Source of the DNA: Balamuthia mandrillaris
Taxonomy: Eukaryota; Discosea; Longamoebia; Balamuthiidae
Length of the DNA: 22,898 bases
Assembly (NCBI GenBank): GCA_031835245.1
Contig: JAVKOQ010000630.1
Location: 1-22,898, forward strand
Direction: 5' to 3'
The notes below the pieces were generated by a model, which worked only from the letters and a program-made list of their open reading frames with translations, had not been told where the DNA came from and ran no database searches. Made by a program: the position numbers and the translations under genes. Below, piece by piece: positions 9,960 through 19,284 of this stretch; within the stretch, counting starts at the first letter, position 1; every line of letters starts with the position of its first letter.

Positions 9960-10597
9960 ATGAGAACACGTCCATGCTCCTCTTTGTGGCCAACAAGTAG
10001 ACCGACGTCCCTTCGAGTTGCCTCCTTGAGTTCTAGACACTGTTACAGCAGTTTTTCAGGGTTCGTTTTTTTTTTGAAAAAACAGAAAAATCAGACTGTT
10101 GATTCAATTGGCAAAAAACAAAAACTTCAACTGAAGAAGGCATAAGAGATGGATTCCTTCCACTTCGGCTGTGGCTGCTGCCGCTAGCAAAGCAGCGTCG
10201 CTCGACGACCACCTCGACAACGTGCCCATGCCCAAGCATCCGGTGGTGCTCTGCCACGGCCTTCTTGGCTTTGACACCCTCAACCTCTTGCCCAAAGGAC
10301 GGCTCTCCCTGCCGTACTGGCGGGGCATCGTTCACGCTTTGGAGGCCCGAGGCGTTCCTGTGTTCACTGCGCGAGTACCGCCCACCGCTCACGTCGAGGT
10401 TCGAGCGGCACGGCTCAAGGAGAGGGTCCTCCAGATCCTTAGGGATCTTCCAGCTACGACTCATGAAGGCACACGAAAAATGGATCCCTCCTCGTATGTC
10501 CTTCTTCTTTACCCTTTTCGTTCTCTCTTCGTTCTTTTCTCTTCGCTCCTTCTCTCATCCTCATCTTTCTACTTTCTTTTTATTCCTTCTCCTTCGG

Positions 10598-10645
<48 letters not shown>

Positions 10646-10825
10646 CTCTTGCTTCGACCTAATCGAACACGATCATCATGAAACAGTATAAAACGGGTGG
10701 AGAAAGGTGAACCATCAACAGCTGGTTCGTTGGATCCAGCACCAAAGGACGACCAAACAAACCTTTCCGTAGGGAAAGTAAACCTTGTTGGTCATTCAAT
10801 GGGTGGCCTCGATGCTCGATATATG

Positions 10826-10870
<45 letters not shown>

Positions 10871-11481
10871 TATTTATCCTAAGATCGCGTCTATCAGGTA
10901 TCGTGTTTAGGTGGACATGAGTTTGTAAGTAGCGTAACAACGATAGGAACACCTCATCACGGTTCCACCTGTGCAGGTTTATTTCCTTCATTTGTTCGAC
11001 ATTCCATCTTCTGTCTTCCTGCTTCTACTCCTTGTATAACCATTTGAACAATGTAGATTGGTTCTTGCGTTACATGCTTCGACCAGGCATGGAACGAGCC
11101 CTTAACAAACTCAACATTCCAACCGAAGCCTTCCACTGCCTTACTCCAAGCTACATGCGGGACCATTTTAACCGCAACGTCTTGGACCACCCTTCCGTCA
11201 AGTACTATTCTTTCGGTGCTTCTCGTCATCGCTCTCAACTGCCATTCGTTGCTCGACCTTTCTACGATGTGTTGGCAGCCGCTGAAGGAGAGAACGATGG
11301 TTTGGTAAGCTGTGAGTCGGCTCGTTGGGGAACTTATCTCGGTACTCTTCGTGCAGATCACATGGAGCAGATTGGGTGGTTGACTCGCTTGTTGCCATTG
11401 CCTCAGTTGTACGACCGGCCTTATGATGCTTTGTCCTTTTATTTAGAGTTGGCTGAATTTTTGGCCAAACAAGGACACTGA
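9960..11481 (+). CDS. triacylglycerol-lipase-type alpha/beta hydrolase with probable mitochondrial presequence
   Basis: Five exons: 9960-10060, 10140-10493, 10687-10825, 10898-10976, 11057-11481; 365 residues. The second exon could start at 10137 instead, adding one Arg. Exon 1 encodes MRTRPCSSLW and a further Arg/Ser/Thr-rich, acid-free stretch typical of a mitochondrial presequence. The hydrolase starts at PVVLCHGLLGFD (oxyanion-hole region). LPYWRGI and VPPTAHVEVRAARL follow, as in the bacterial family I lipases. The nucleophile elbow is GHSMGG with Ser189, then TTIGTPHHGS across the exon 4/5 splice; GENDGLV supplies Asp305 and ADHMEQ supplies His326, completing the triad. The expected product hydrolyses acyl-ester bonds in glycerolipids. 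The start rests on the ATG at 9960; the hydrolase frame itself has no upstream ATG, so exon 1 is needed. It converges on the channel gene, with 113 bases between stops. Confidence 0.88.
10597..10640. repeat. (CT)n microsatellite in lipase intron 2
   Basis: About 20 CT units on the sense strand, roughly 45 bases before the acceptor of exon 3. Confidence 0.95.
10828..10867. repeat. (CT)n microsatellite starting at the lipase intron 3 donor
   Basis: The donor reads GTACTCTCTC and runs straight into about 20 CT units, so the repeat abuts the 5' splice site in a 72-base intron. Confidence 0.95.
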
Positions 11482-11548
11482 ACAAGCCACGAAGAGAAGC
11501 ACCAACCAACAATGAAAGGAAGATCGTTGAGAGACAACAAAGTTTAAG

Positions 11549-11554
11549 TTTATT
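11549..11554 (-). terminator. polyadenylation signal of the channel gene
   Basis: Minus-strand AATAAA occurs 41 bases after the TGA stop of the ankyrin-polycystin gene. It lies in the short gap between that gene and the convergent lipase gene, so the two 3' UTRs may overlap. Confidence 0.5.
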
Positions 11555-11594
11555 GGAAATGTAACCACAAATAGGAGAACGTGCTGCTACTGCT

Positions 11595-14500
11595 TCAAAT
11601 CAACATATCTTCCTCATCGTCGTCTTTCATGCGAGAGGCGATGCCATCTACCTTCTTCTGCAATTTCTTGAAAGCATGTTTCATCTTCAGTTCCATGTGT
11701 ACCATCTGGGCATTGTACTGCTGCAATGCCGCTGTTGCTGTCTCTATCTTTTTGTTGGTACTTACGCCTCCTCCTTCTGCTGTGGCTTCCATCTCCTCTT
11801 CTTCTGGCTCTTCCTCATCCGTGGCCTTCTTTTTGGCAATCTTCTCACCTGAGGCTTGTTGTCTGCTCAAAAGATACGCGGAGTATGGCTGACCTCCAAA
11901 CCTGTATTCAGAAGCATTTCCTTTCTTCTTTGCTGCCCCTCCAGCGCTTCGGTTCATTAGGTTTCGAGCGGTGGCTGACACTCGAGGTTGTCTTGCTGCT
12001 GGAGGGGGAACAGGTGGAACGTAATGGTGGTGGCTTTGTGCGTTCAGGTCTTCGAGTTCTGTATCACTGTGGAAGAAGCCTTCCTCTTCGTCGGCGATGG
12101 ATACCAAGGTTTTGCTTTTCGTCAATTTCTTGAATTTATCACTCTGTTTTATATTGGTAAAGTTACTGATAGTGTGAGTGAAAGAGAGAAAGGGGAAGCG
12201 AGAACCTTGGCAGGATCGGCGTAATACATCAACACAAGGAAAGCATAGTCAAGATAGTACTCCAAGTTGGCTTTCTCAATAACCTCCGCATAAGAAGTAC
12301 TTAACATAGCAATCAACAAGTTCAACAACATGATCGCTATTACGATGTAACAATTATGTGAGAAAATGTGAAAACAACGAAAGGAGGGAATGAAAAAGGC
12401 ACAAACTTGAGATGATCATGTAAATAAGGTACAACACGATAGCTCCAAAGTGAATGTCGCTGGCCACTGTGTCAAAGTCTCCATCTCCAACTGCTGTTCG
12501 AAACATGGACACCCTTTTATTATTGGGTCAGAAAGCAAACAATAGAAGAAGAAGAAAGAAGATGAACAAAAAGATAGGTTTGTAAAAAAGAAAACATACA
12601 TGGACCAATAAATAGCCCGATAAGACCAAACGGTGGAGCCCAACAAAAGGAACAACGCCAGGCTGAACGAGAGAATGAATACAATAAAGACGCTTCCCCA
12701 CACAATCAATGCTCTTAACATCTTAACAAACAACGAGAAATTAGTTTTGTGTTTTTCAGCAAGAAGAAGAAAGCATTACCCGGCGGACGATGATGAGCAG
12801 CACTCCCACGTTCTGATGAACACGCATAAACTTGAGCAGCTTGGCCCAGCCCAACACCAAAACTATTTGATGTATAAGCAGAGAGAATCAAGCGAATGTC
12901 AAAAAAAAAAAACAAAACAAAAAGAAGCTATAAGATTAAGGAAGATAACTGAAGGCGATAGTATGGAACTGATAGTCTCTGTAACGGGCCAATCGAGTAA
13001 AGCTGACAAAGTCAGTATCGTCAGCCTCCCAATCCAAGCTATCAATGATTCCGATTTCGATGAACCGGAAGATGGCCAACACGATGAAGCCCAGATATAT
13101 TGTTACATCCACCGCGTTCCACCCGTTAAGGAAGTAACGACGCTTCTCAATGATCATCTGTTATTATGTGCAAGTTAAGCAGCAGCTAATAGAAGGACGA
13201 AGAAAGAAAGGAGAGAGAACCTCTTTGATTTCTATGACAACTGAGATGGCGACCCAAATGCCAATGATGATCTCCGTCGCTAGCTCTGCCCAATCTCCAC
13301 CGGAGTTATACTTGCTTTATGCAGTTAAAGAAAAAAACAAAGAGAGCAAAAGAGAGAGACTTAGAGAGAGAGAGAGAGTGAGAGCGTGAGAGAGGAAGAA
13401 AGGATATCTGTAAAGTTTGACGGTGAAGAACTCCGAAGATGGAAACACGACGCCGGCAGCTGGCATGTCCCACATGATGCGAACAACACTGAATAGGTTG
13501 ATGTTCGGGTTGTACACTGCCTTCAAGTCAGTTCATCGACCTTGAAAGAACAAAGAAGGAATGAAGAGAAAGCAACAAACTCGTAAACTCAATGAAGACG
13601 CCACGAGTCAATTCGTCCAACCAGTTGTTTTCATAAAGTTCAGTTAACTTTTCGAACGTGGCGTTGGCATCTCTGGTGTCCAGAGTCACTTTATAGCCTC
13701 CCCTCTCAGGAAACAATTCTTCCAACATACTGATGAACGATTCGCTGTCTGAAGGCTCCGAATATGTCCATCTGTGGTTCGGTGGTTCCCAAATCAAAAT
13801 AAGTTAACAGAAATAGCAACAGAATAGAAAGAAACGAAGCACAGAATGAAGAAAGCAAGCAACACGAACCCTTCTCCACCAGGACCGAACGTGCCTTTGG
13901 ACTCGGTTTCATCGTGATCGTACTCACCATAACATTCTCCATTCTTGGCGAGAGCTTCGTAGTCATCGTTGATAAGATCGCAGGAGCCAGGTTCTACGCG
14001 AAACTGGCGGAGCTGAACTTTGTTGGTGACCACTCGGTTGTAACGCATTATGAATGAAGACTCCGGCGAAAAGAAGTTTATGAAGAACGGTCCTGTTATC
14101 CACTGTTAAAGACGTCATTCCAGAACCGAGGTAGGAGAGAGTTAGTGAGAGAGAAAGAGAAAAAAGAGATGAGAGAGAGAGAAAGAGAGAGAGGAGCAAG
14201 CAGAGTAACGAAAGGAAGAGCCAACAAAGAGAAGAACATACAGTCCATATTTCTGGTATTTGGTCGGTATCAGCAAAGAACTTTTTGAAGTTTCCGGGGG
14301 CACCCGTTCTGCTGTCGAAGGGGCGATCGATAAAAAACTCCTCTCCCACCGTTCTCACTCGGATGGAGTGTTCAAAGTAATATGCCTTCGAATGCAGGTC
14401 CGTACTGGTCAACAACATTACTGGCAAACAGAAAGGCATTCGTCACAAACAAATAGAACAAGAGAATATTAATAGAAGATACGTACTGACTGTGAACAAA

Positions 14501-16292
14501 ACAAGAAACACGAAATAGGACGAAAAACTGAGCAAAAAACGGACTCTGGGATGGGCCAACAAAGCCCTCCAATTGGCAGACCACCATTGCGGATTCCAGC
14601 TCAACTTAAGATCCCATGTTTTGTTCAATGTCGCTTGAATTCTGCGATGCTATTATGTTTAACAGTTATAATAAGCACAGAGAATGTTTAGGTTTGCGCA
14701 ACAAGAAGCACAAGAAGAATAACGAGTTGTTAGTACCTTCATAATCGCACCTATTCGGTTTTCAACAATGAAGAAAAGGGGAGATGTGCCTCCTGATGTC
14801 CTGTTCAAAGAACACATCATGTCAAAAAATACAAAGGATTTCAAAGCAAGAGAGAGAGAGAGTGTGTGTGTGAGAATAGGTAGAGGAATTTAACTTGGCA
14901 TATTTCAGAGTGGCATTACAGTCCAATAAATGTTCGGTGATCTGCAATGCATCTCTGCATTGCTTCTTAGCCTTATTGAACTCCAAAAAGTCCGACTCGG
15001 AAGCTCCTTGCAACTTGTTGCGAGCTTTGTGCAGCCTCTCCAAAGCGTTGCAAAGAGGGGTGGCGTGACGGTCGTCCAAAGGATCGACGTCAACACCGTG
15101 TTTCAACAAGAAGCGAAGTGTATTGACCGTTCCGTATTTGGCTGCTATATGAGTTGATGTAGTATTCTTGAACGTTCTCATTTTCACTATACCAATGTTA
15201 GAACAGTGTTCGTTCGGTAGAAGAGGAGAAAATAGGGAAACAGTACCGTTTTGGCGAGCATCAGAGATGAGGAAGCGAAGAAATTCAACATCATCGGTGC
15301 GTCTGATGGCATACAGGAGTGTTGCTCGTTTGCTCCGTTTGGTAATCGTCTCATAATCTTTTCGTTCAGGTGTTCCTTCCTTTAAAGCCCCAAAACGAGG
15401 CGAGGATGAGAAGAAACGAAGGGAGAGAGAGAGACAAAGAGAGAGAGAGAGAGAGAAAGAGAGAGAGCGAGAGAGAGAGCGAGGAGTGCGAACCCTTGGA
15501 ATGCCACTTATGTCGATGTGATGTTTGAACAATAAACGAGCAACCTCAAATCCAACTTTGCATTTAATGGCAAGCGAGAGCACTGTATGATGCTTTGAGA
15601 CCAATAAGTATGTTCGCAATCCGAGGGAGGGGAGTGAAGAATAAGAACAGAGGAGAAACAAGAAAGAGAGCTTACGTGCTAATGGCATGGTCATTGTGAA
15701 TTCGTTCGTGTTGAAGAAAGCAGTGGATGGATAAGTGAACAGTTAAAACGGAGAACAGATACGAAGAAGAGAAACAAAGCACTTACATTCTAACAAACAG
15801 AACACATAAAAGCAACACAACAAGTCCGTTGAAAAAAAAAAGGTTAAAAAGAGTTATCGGTAACAAGAACAAAAGGAGACTGAAACAAACATCCTGCAGT
15901 AAGGAATGAGGTGAGTTTATTAAACAAGGGCAAAGAAAGAGGAGCAAAGAAAGTCTCGTACTTCTTCTAAAATGTCGTCTTCAGAGAAGGCATCGGTGGC
16001 AAGCATCAGGTCCAACATTTCAACTCTTCCAAACTGAGCAGCTATGTGAAAAGCATTTCGGCTTTCCTGTGTACAATAAAGTTGAAAGAAAGAAAGAAAC
16101 GACAAGAAAGAAGGAAAGAACCACAAGAAAGAAAGAAACCACAAAAAAGAAAGAAACCACACCTCTTTCTCAGTGAGGGCAGCTGGGCTGGCTATATCGC
16201 TGCCCTTTTTTCCTTCGTGAGCCGAGGCATCCTCTTCTCTTATGAACTCTATAGACTGCAAAAATGGAGAGAAGAAGAGAAGGGGAGAGTGT

Positions 16293-16323
<31 letters not shown>

Positions 16324-17227
16324 AGTACAACATGAAACAACAAAAAAAGCGAGCAGAGAAAGAAGAGTTAAGAGAAAAGAGAGCAGAGAGACGGGAACGA
16401 GAGAGGAGACGAACTTTAACGCTAGGGTCAGCACCGAGGTCTAAGAGATAAGCTGCTATGTCGTCGTGGCCGTACTTGATGGCAAACTGAAGCGGCGTGT
16501 AAGCAACTGGGTTGCCTGTTCCTTTTGCCAAGTGCTTAAATATATTTGTTGTTATAATTGAGAGAACTTTGAAGAAAGCAGAGAGAAAGGGAGTGAAGCA
16601 ATTTGAACAAAGAAGAGTGACTAGGGCGTTGGGAGTACCTCTCCAGGTAGGCAAGCCTAGGAAACCGGCGGCGGTCAACAGCGATAGGAAAAACCAAAGC
16701 GTAAGCACCAAGCAAAAAGAAAAAAATAGAATAAGCGGCACCTTTTGGTTGATATACTCCTCGACGTCCTTTATGTCTTCCACCAGCTCGACCACAGCGG
16801 CAAGGTCTCCGCTTCGGACGGCATAACAGAGGTCCATAGCTTCCGGGCTCTCATCCCAGTCCTCCACGAGAGCTCTTCTCCGGTTATGATCGTCTGCGTT
16901 TCTGCTCTTCTTCCTGCCGAGCTTTTTCAGCCGGTTTCGTCGACTGGCTCCTTTTTGGAGGGTGTTCTTCACCCTGCGGAGCCAAACGGCCGACCTTTTC
17001 AGCTGGGGACTCGCTTCGTCACCCTCGTCCCCCTGGTCAACGTCCTCCAAGTAGGCCAGTTGCTCGGCTGAAGTTCCTCCTTCTGCGTTAGCATGTTGTT
17101 CTGGTGGTTGTTCCGGTTCTTCATCCTTGTCGGTTTCGTTATTGTTTTCGTCTGTCTCCTCTGAAGAAGAATGCTGATTGGCGTCTTCTCCTTCATCCCA
17201 TGTACTGTCTTCTTCATGACTGCTCAT
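11595..17227 (-). CDS. ankyrin-repeat polycystin-type (TRPP-like) cation channel
   Basis: Twenty exons on the complement: 16742-17227, 16415-16534, 16163-16255, 15962-16066, 15494-15592, 15247-15379, 14895-15186, 14737-14800, 14487-14649, 14242-14420, 13870-14102, 13581-13771, 13408-13516, 13221-13314, 12950-13157, 12780-12862, 12600-12721, 12407-12513, 12206-12336, 11595-12143; 1186 residues. Residues 1-130 are acidic, then basic. About seven ankyrin repeats span 131-443 (e.g. TPLQFAIKYGHDDIAAYLL). S1 lies near 497-522. A polycystin (TOP) luminal domain follows at about 523-725, with LRQFRVEPGSC, a second Cys in GECYGEY, GGYKVTL and NNWLDELTRGVFIEFT. Then come S2 to S5 (about 768-912), the pore with VGDGDFD (933-939), and S6 (about 946-975). 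The cytosolic tail ends in a Lys/Glu-rich coil. The family forms tetrameric cation channels in cilia, ER or other membranes. Ankyrin repeats are not part of animal PKD2. The ATG at 17225-17227 is the first in frame. Confidence 0.9.
13315..13407 (-). other. minor-class (U12-type) AT-AG intron in the channel gene
   Basis: This 93-base intron begins ATATCCTTT, the full U12 5' splice-site consensus. It contains TTTCTTTAAC, close to the TTCCTTRAC branch site, about ten bases before the AAAG acceptor. No GT donor exists at the required place. Using it joins TVKLY in frame to SKYNSGGDWAE, matching the polycystin S1-S2 linker into S2. The middle is CT-rich, like neighbouring introns. Confidence 0.85.
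13348..13391. repeat. GA-rich tract inside the U12-type intron
   Basis: Interrupted GA units on the plus strand; CU on the transcript. Confidence 0.85.
14140..14195. repeat. GA-rich tract in a channel-gene intron
   Basis: Interrupted GA repeats lie in the intron between exons 10 and 11 (14103-14241); the transcript carries CU. Confidence 0.85.
15420..15483. repeat. GA-rich tract in a channel-gene intron
   Basis: Interrupted GA repeats fill most of the intron between the fifth and sixth ankyrin exons (15380-15493). The sense strand is CU-rich up to the acceptor region. Confidence 0.85.
16299..16323. repeat. (GA)n tract in channel-gene intron 2
   Basis: About 12 GA units in the intron 16256-16414; CU on the transcript, upstream of the TTTTTGCAG acceptor. 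Confidence 0.9.
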
Positions 17228-17718
17228 TGTGACCGGTATGATAGCAAAGCAACTGTATGTAAAACGTACTCGGTTAGATTATTTCGAAGGAACGTGGAAG
17301 GGTGAGAAAAATTACCTTGAAGACAAAGCGATCCGCCCTTTGTTTTGTGCAAAGAAATCCGAAGAAAGTTAAAACCGGAGCCGCCTGTGTTTTGTGTGTG
17401 GTGTAGGCCGGGCAACAAAATAAAGAAACAAACAAAAAAAAACAGTGAATTCAGGGTGCACGAGTATCAATAACAATATTACACCTATCTGTGAATTTCC
17501 AAACGAGGAATTGCCGATAAATGAAGAGACACCGCCATCCAATCGGATCGCTTGATTACATTCATGACGTCAGCTTATGCTGACGTAAGTGGCGTCGCCG
17601 CAAAATAAACGGCTGATGTCATCATTTAATGACGTAAGTAATGTCGACAAAAATTGGACACCATCCAACTGGTGGCTTTTCGGGTCGACCTGGATGGATC
17701 TGAACGCGCAGAAAAAAG
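17228..17718. promoter_or_regulatory. bidirectional promoter region between channel and WD-repeat genes
   Basis: 491 bases separate two divergent start codons. The half next to the WD gene carries the cluster of CRE-like sites described separately. The half next to the channel gene (17228-17500) shows only AT-rich sequence and an A run near 17430; no TATA box or exon was recognised there. Confidence 0.6.
17565..17637. promoter_or_regulatory. cluster of four CRE/bZIP-type sites
   Basis: TGACGTCA at 17565, TGACGTAA at 17581, TGATGTCA at 17614 and TGACGTAA at 17630 lie within 73 bases, 80-155 bases upstream of the WD gene ATG. The first two form a dyad: ACGTCAGC, a TTAT loop, then GCTGACGT (17567-17586). 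CRE-like octamers are known binding sites of bZIP factors. Their use here is inferred from density and position. Confidence 0.7.
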
Positions 17719-18209
17719 ATGAAAAAAGAAGAGAGGGTGGCTCGCGGCAACACCGGCTTTGCCATCAGCCCCGCTAGCATCCATGGTTGCAGGGTCGCTC
17801 TCTCTCCGCTCGGCACCTCTTCAGACACGTTTGTCGCCTCACGCTCCGCCGTTTATCAATTGAAGTTCAGCACTTCCTCCGATGCAGATTTGACCCCTGC
17901 TTCTCCGTACGATGGCATGGCTGCTCTGTCAGTGGAGGCAACGCCTCTTTCCTTGTGCTTTCCTCATCGCGCTGAAATACAAGACCTTCAAACTTCTTCT
18001 ACCTTATCCGATGGCGACAGCTTCTTCCTGGGAGCGAGCGATTCCACCGGACGAACCACCGTCTCTCTGCTTCGTCTGCATGAGGACAGATTTGGTGCTG
18101 CTGGTGGTTTCGTTCTGGCCTCGCCATCTTCTGCTGGGGAGTGGGGCTGGTCTGGCGTCGCTCTCGCTCCGCTTTCATCCTCTTCGCTTTTGGTATGTGA
18201 ACGAAGTCT

Positions 18210-18251
<42 letters not shown>

Positions 18252-18867
18252 CTCTCCCTGACCTTTGAGAACTTCTTTGTGGAAAGACTGCAACAGCAAA
18301 CCACTTTGGCAAATGCGTTCAGTTCTTTGAGAACGACAGTTGCGTTCGTCGTGTTTACACTTTGCATCGGCCCACTCAGCTTTGCTTTCTTCCGCCGCCT
18401 TCTTCCTCTTCCTCTTCAGATGCTTCTGCTGGTTCAAACACGAGCCCGTTGCTTCTTGTCACTGAACGGAATCATCTCAGCCTTTGGGATGTTCGTATGG
18501 CTGAGAAGAACGGCTGTGCTAACCGCTTTGTTGTTCGTTCTTGCTTACTTCGTGCTCTTCTTGCCTTTCTTCTCGCTTCTTTTGTCTTTCTTTTTCCTAA
18601 ACGATAGAAAAACAGATGGGAACAAATGATGAATTGTTGGCATTGAGTTGTGGCAACAACGTGATAGCGGTGGCAGGAGAAGGTCGCACTGTCTCCACAT
18701 TCGATCTGCGCATCACTGCTCCGTTGGCACGCTGGGCCGCCGCCACCAAATACGCCACTACTGCGTTGCTTTTTCTTCATTCAGGAAGAACAGAGAACGT
18801 AGTTGGAGCCAGGGATGACCTGTGTCTTGCCGCTGGGCTTGATTCGGAGGCACGCCTTCTTTCTTGC
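17719..18867 (+). CDS. WD-repeat protein, 5' part (3' end not resolved)
   Basis: Three exons are supported: 17719-18192, 18287-18532 and 18616-18867, giving 324 residues, all phase 0. The second donor could be three bases earlier. WD/beta-propeller features are FGKCVQFFEND, LLLVTERNHLSLWDVR, NNVIAVAGEGRTVSTFDLR and DDLCLAAGLDSEARLLSC, each close to the GH...WD pattern. The N-terminal 150 residues are Ser/Ala/Leu-rich and probably form degenerate blades. A propeller normally needs about seven blades, so more exons are expected. After TGC at 18867 a GTTTTT donor leads into a long pyrimidine tract and then a transposon, and no further exon is visible. The gene may resume beyond the window or be cut off by the insertion. 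Family identity within WD proteins is not recognised. The ATG at 17719 is the first in frame after the promoter cluster. Confidence 0.72.
18217..18246. repeat. (CT)n microsatellite in WD-gene intron 1
   Basis: About 15 CT units on the sense strand, in the first half of the 94-base intron. Confidence 0.93.
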
Positions 18868-18872
18868 GTTTT

Positions 18873-19183
18873 TCTCTCTTCGTCGTTCTCTTCTCTTCGT
18901 CGTTCTCTTCGTCGTTCCCTTCTCTTCTCTTCGTCGTTCTCTTCTCTTCGTCGTTCTCTTCTCTTCGTCGTTCTCTTCTCTTCGTCGTTCTCTTCTCTTC
19001 TCTTCTCTTCTCTTCTCTTCTCTTCTCTTCTCTTCTCTTCTCTTCTCTTCTCTTCTCTTCTCTTCTCTTCTCTTCTCTTCTCTTCTCTTCTCTTCTCTTC
19101 TCTTCTCTTCTCTTCTCTTCTCTTCTCTTCTCTTCTCTTCTCTTCTCTTCTCTTCTCTTCTCTTCTTCTCTTCGTTGTTCTGT
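18873..19183. repeat. pentanucleotide (TCTTC)n tract with CGTCGTTC variants
   Basis: About 300 nearly pure pyrimidine bases. The first 120 mix TCTTC units with TTCGTCGTTC variants; from about 18995 to 19170 the TCTTC array is almost perfect. It lies downstream of the last visible WD-gene exon, on the sense strand as pyrimidine, and stops about 20 bases before the transposon end. Because the unit is five bases, all frames repeat with a 15-base period, which explains the long SLLFS and EEKRR open frames here; none is a gene. Confidence 0.95.
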
Positions 19184-19200
19184 GGATCTAGTGCGAATCG

Positions 19201-19284
19201 GGTAAACGTCCCACCCCACAACGCTAAAAGTCCCACCCCTTCGGTAAACGTCCCACCCCTCAGGTAATTTACCCACCCTAATAT
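19201..19284 (+). repeat. left terminal inverted repeat of the MULE, four tandem units
   Basis: Four consecutive units of 20-22 bases begin at 19201, 19223, 19243 and 19263. Each follows GGTAAACGTCCCACCCC with a variable three- to five-base tail; the fourth is the most diverged (GGTAATTTACCCACCC). The inner edge continues into CTAATATG. Confidence 0.85.

Noticed and set aside
13385-13420. A conventional GT donor or a sequencing error at the end of channel exon 13
   Set aside because: No GT lies where the polycystin frame must end, while a perfect ATATCCTTT is exactly there and a U12-like branch site precedes a phase-matched acceptor.
18758-19276. Long overlapping frames on both strands made of SLLFS or EEKRR repeats
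   Set aside because: They are translations of a five-base repeat, whose period makes every frame open. No domain, and the context is intronic or intergenic.
19201-19284. Regularly spaced 20-bp repeats resembling a CRISPR array
   Set aside because: There is no constant repeat with unique spacers; the units are diverged tandem copies mirrored at the other end of a transposon, in a eukaryotic genome.
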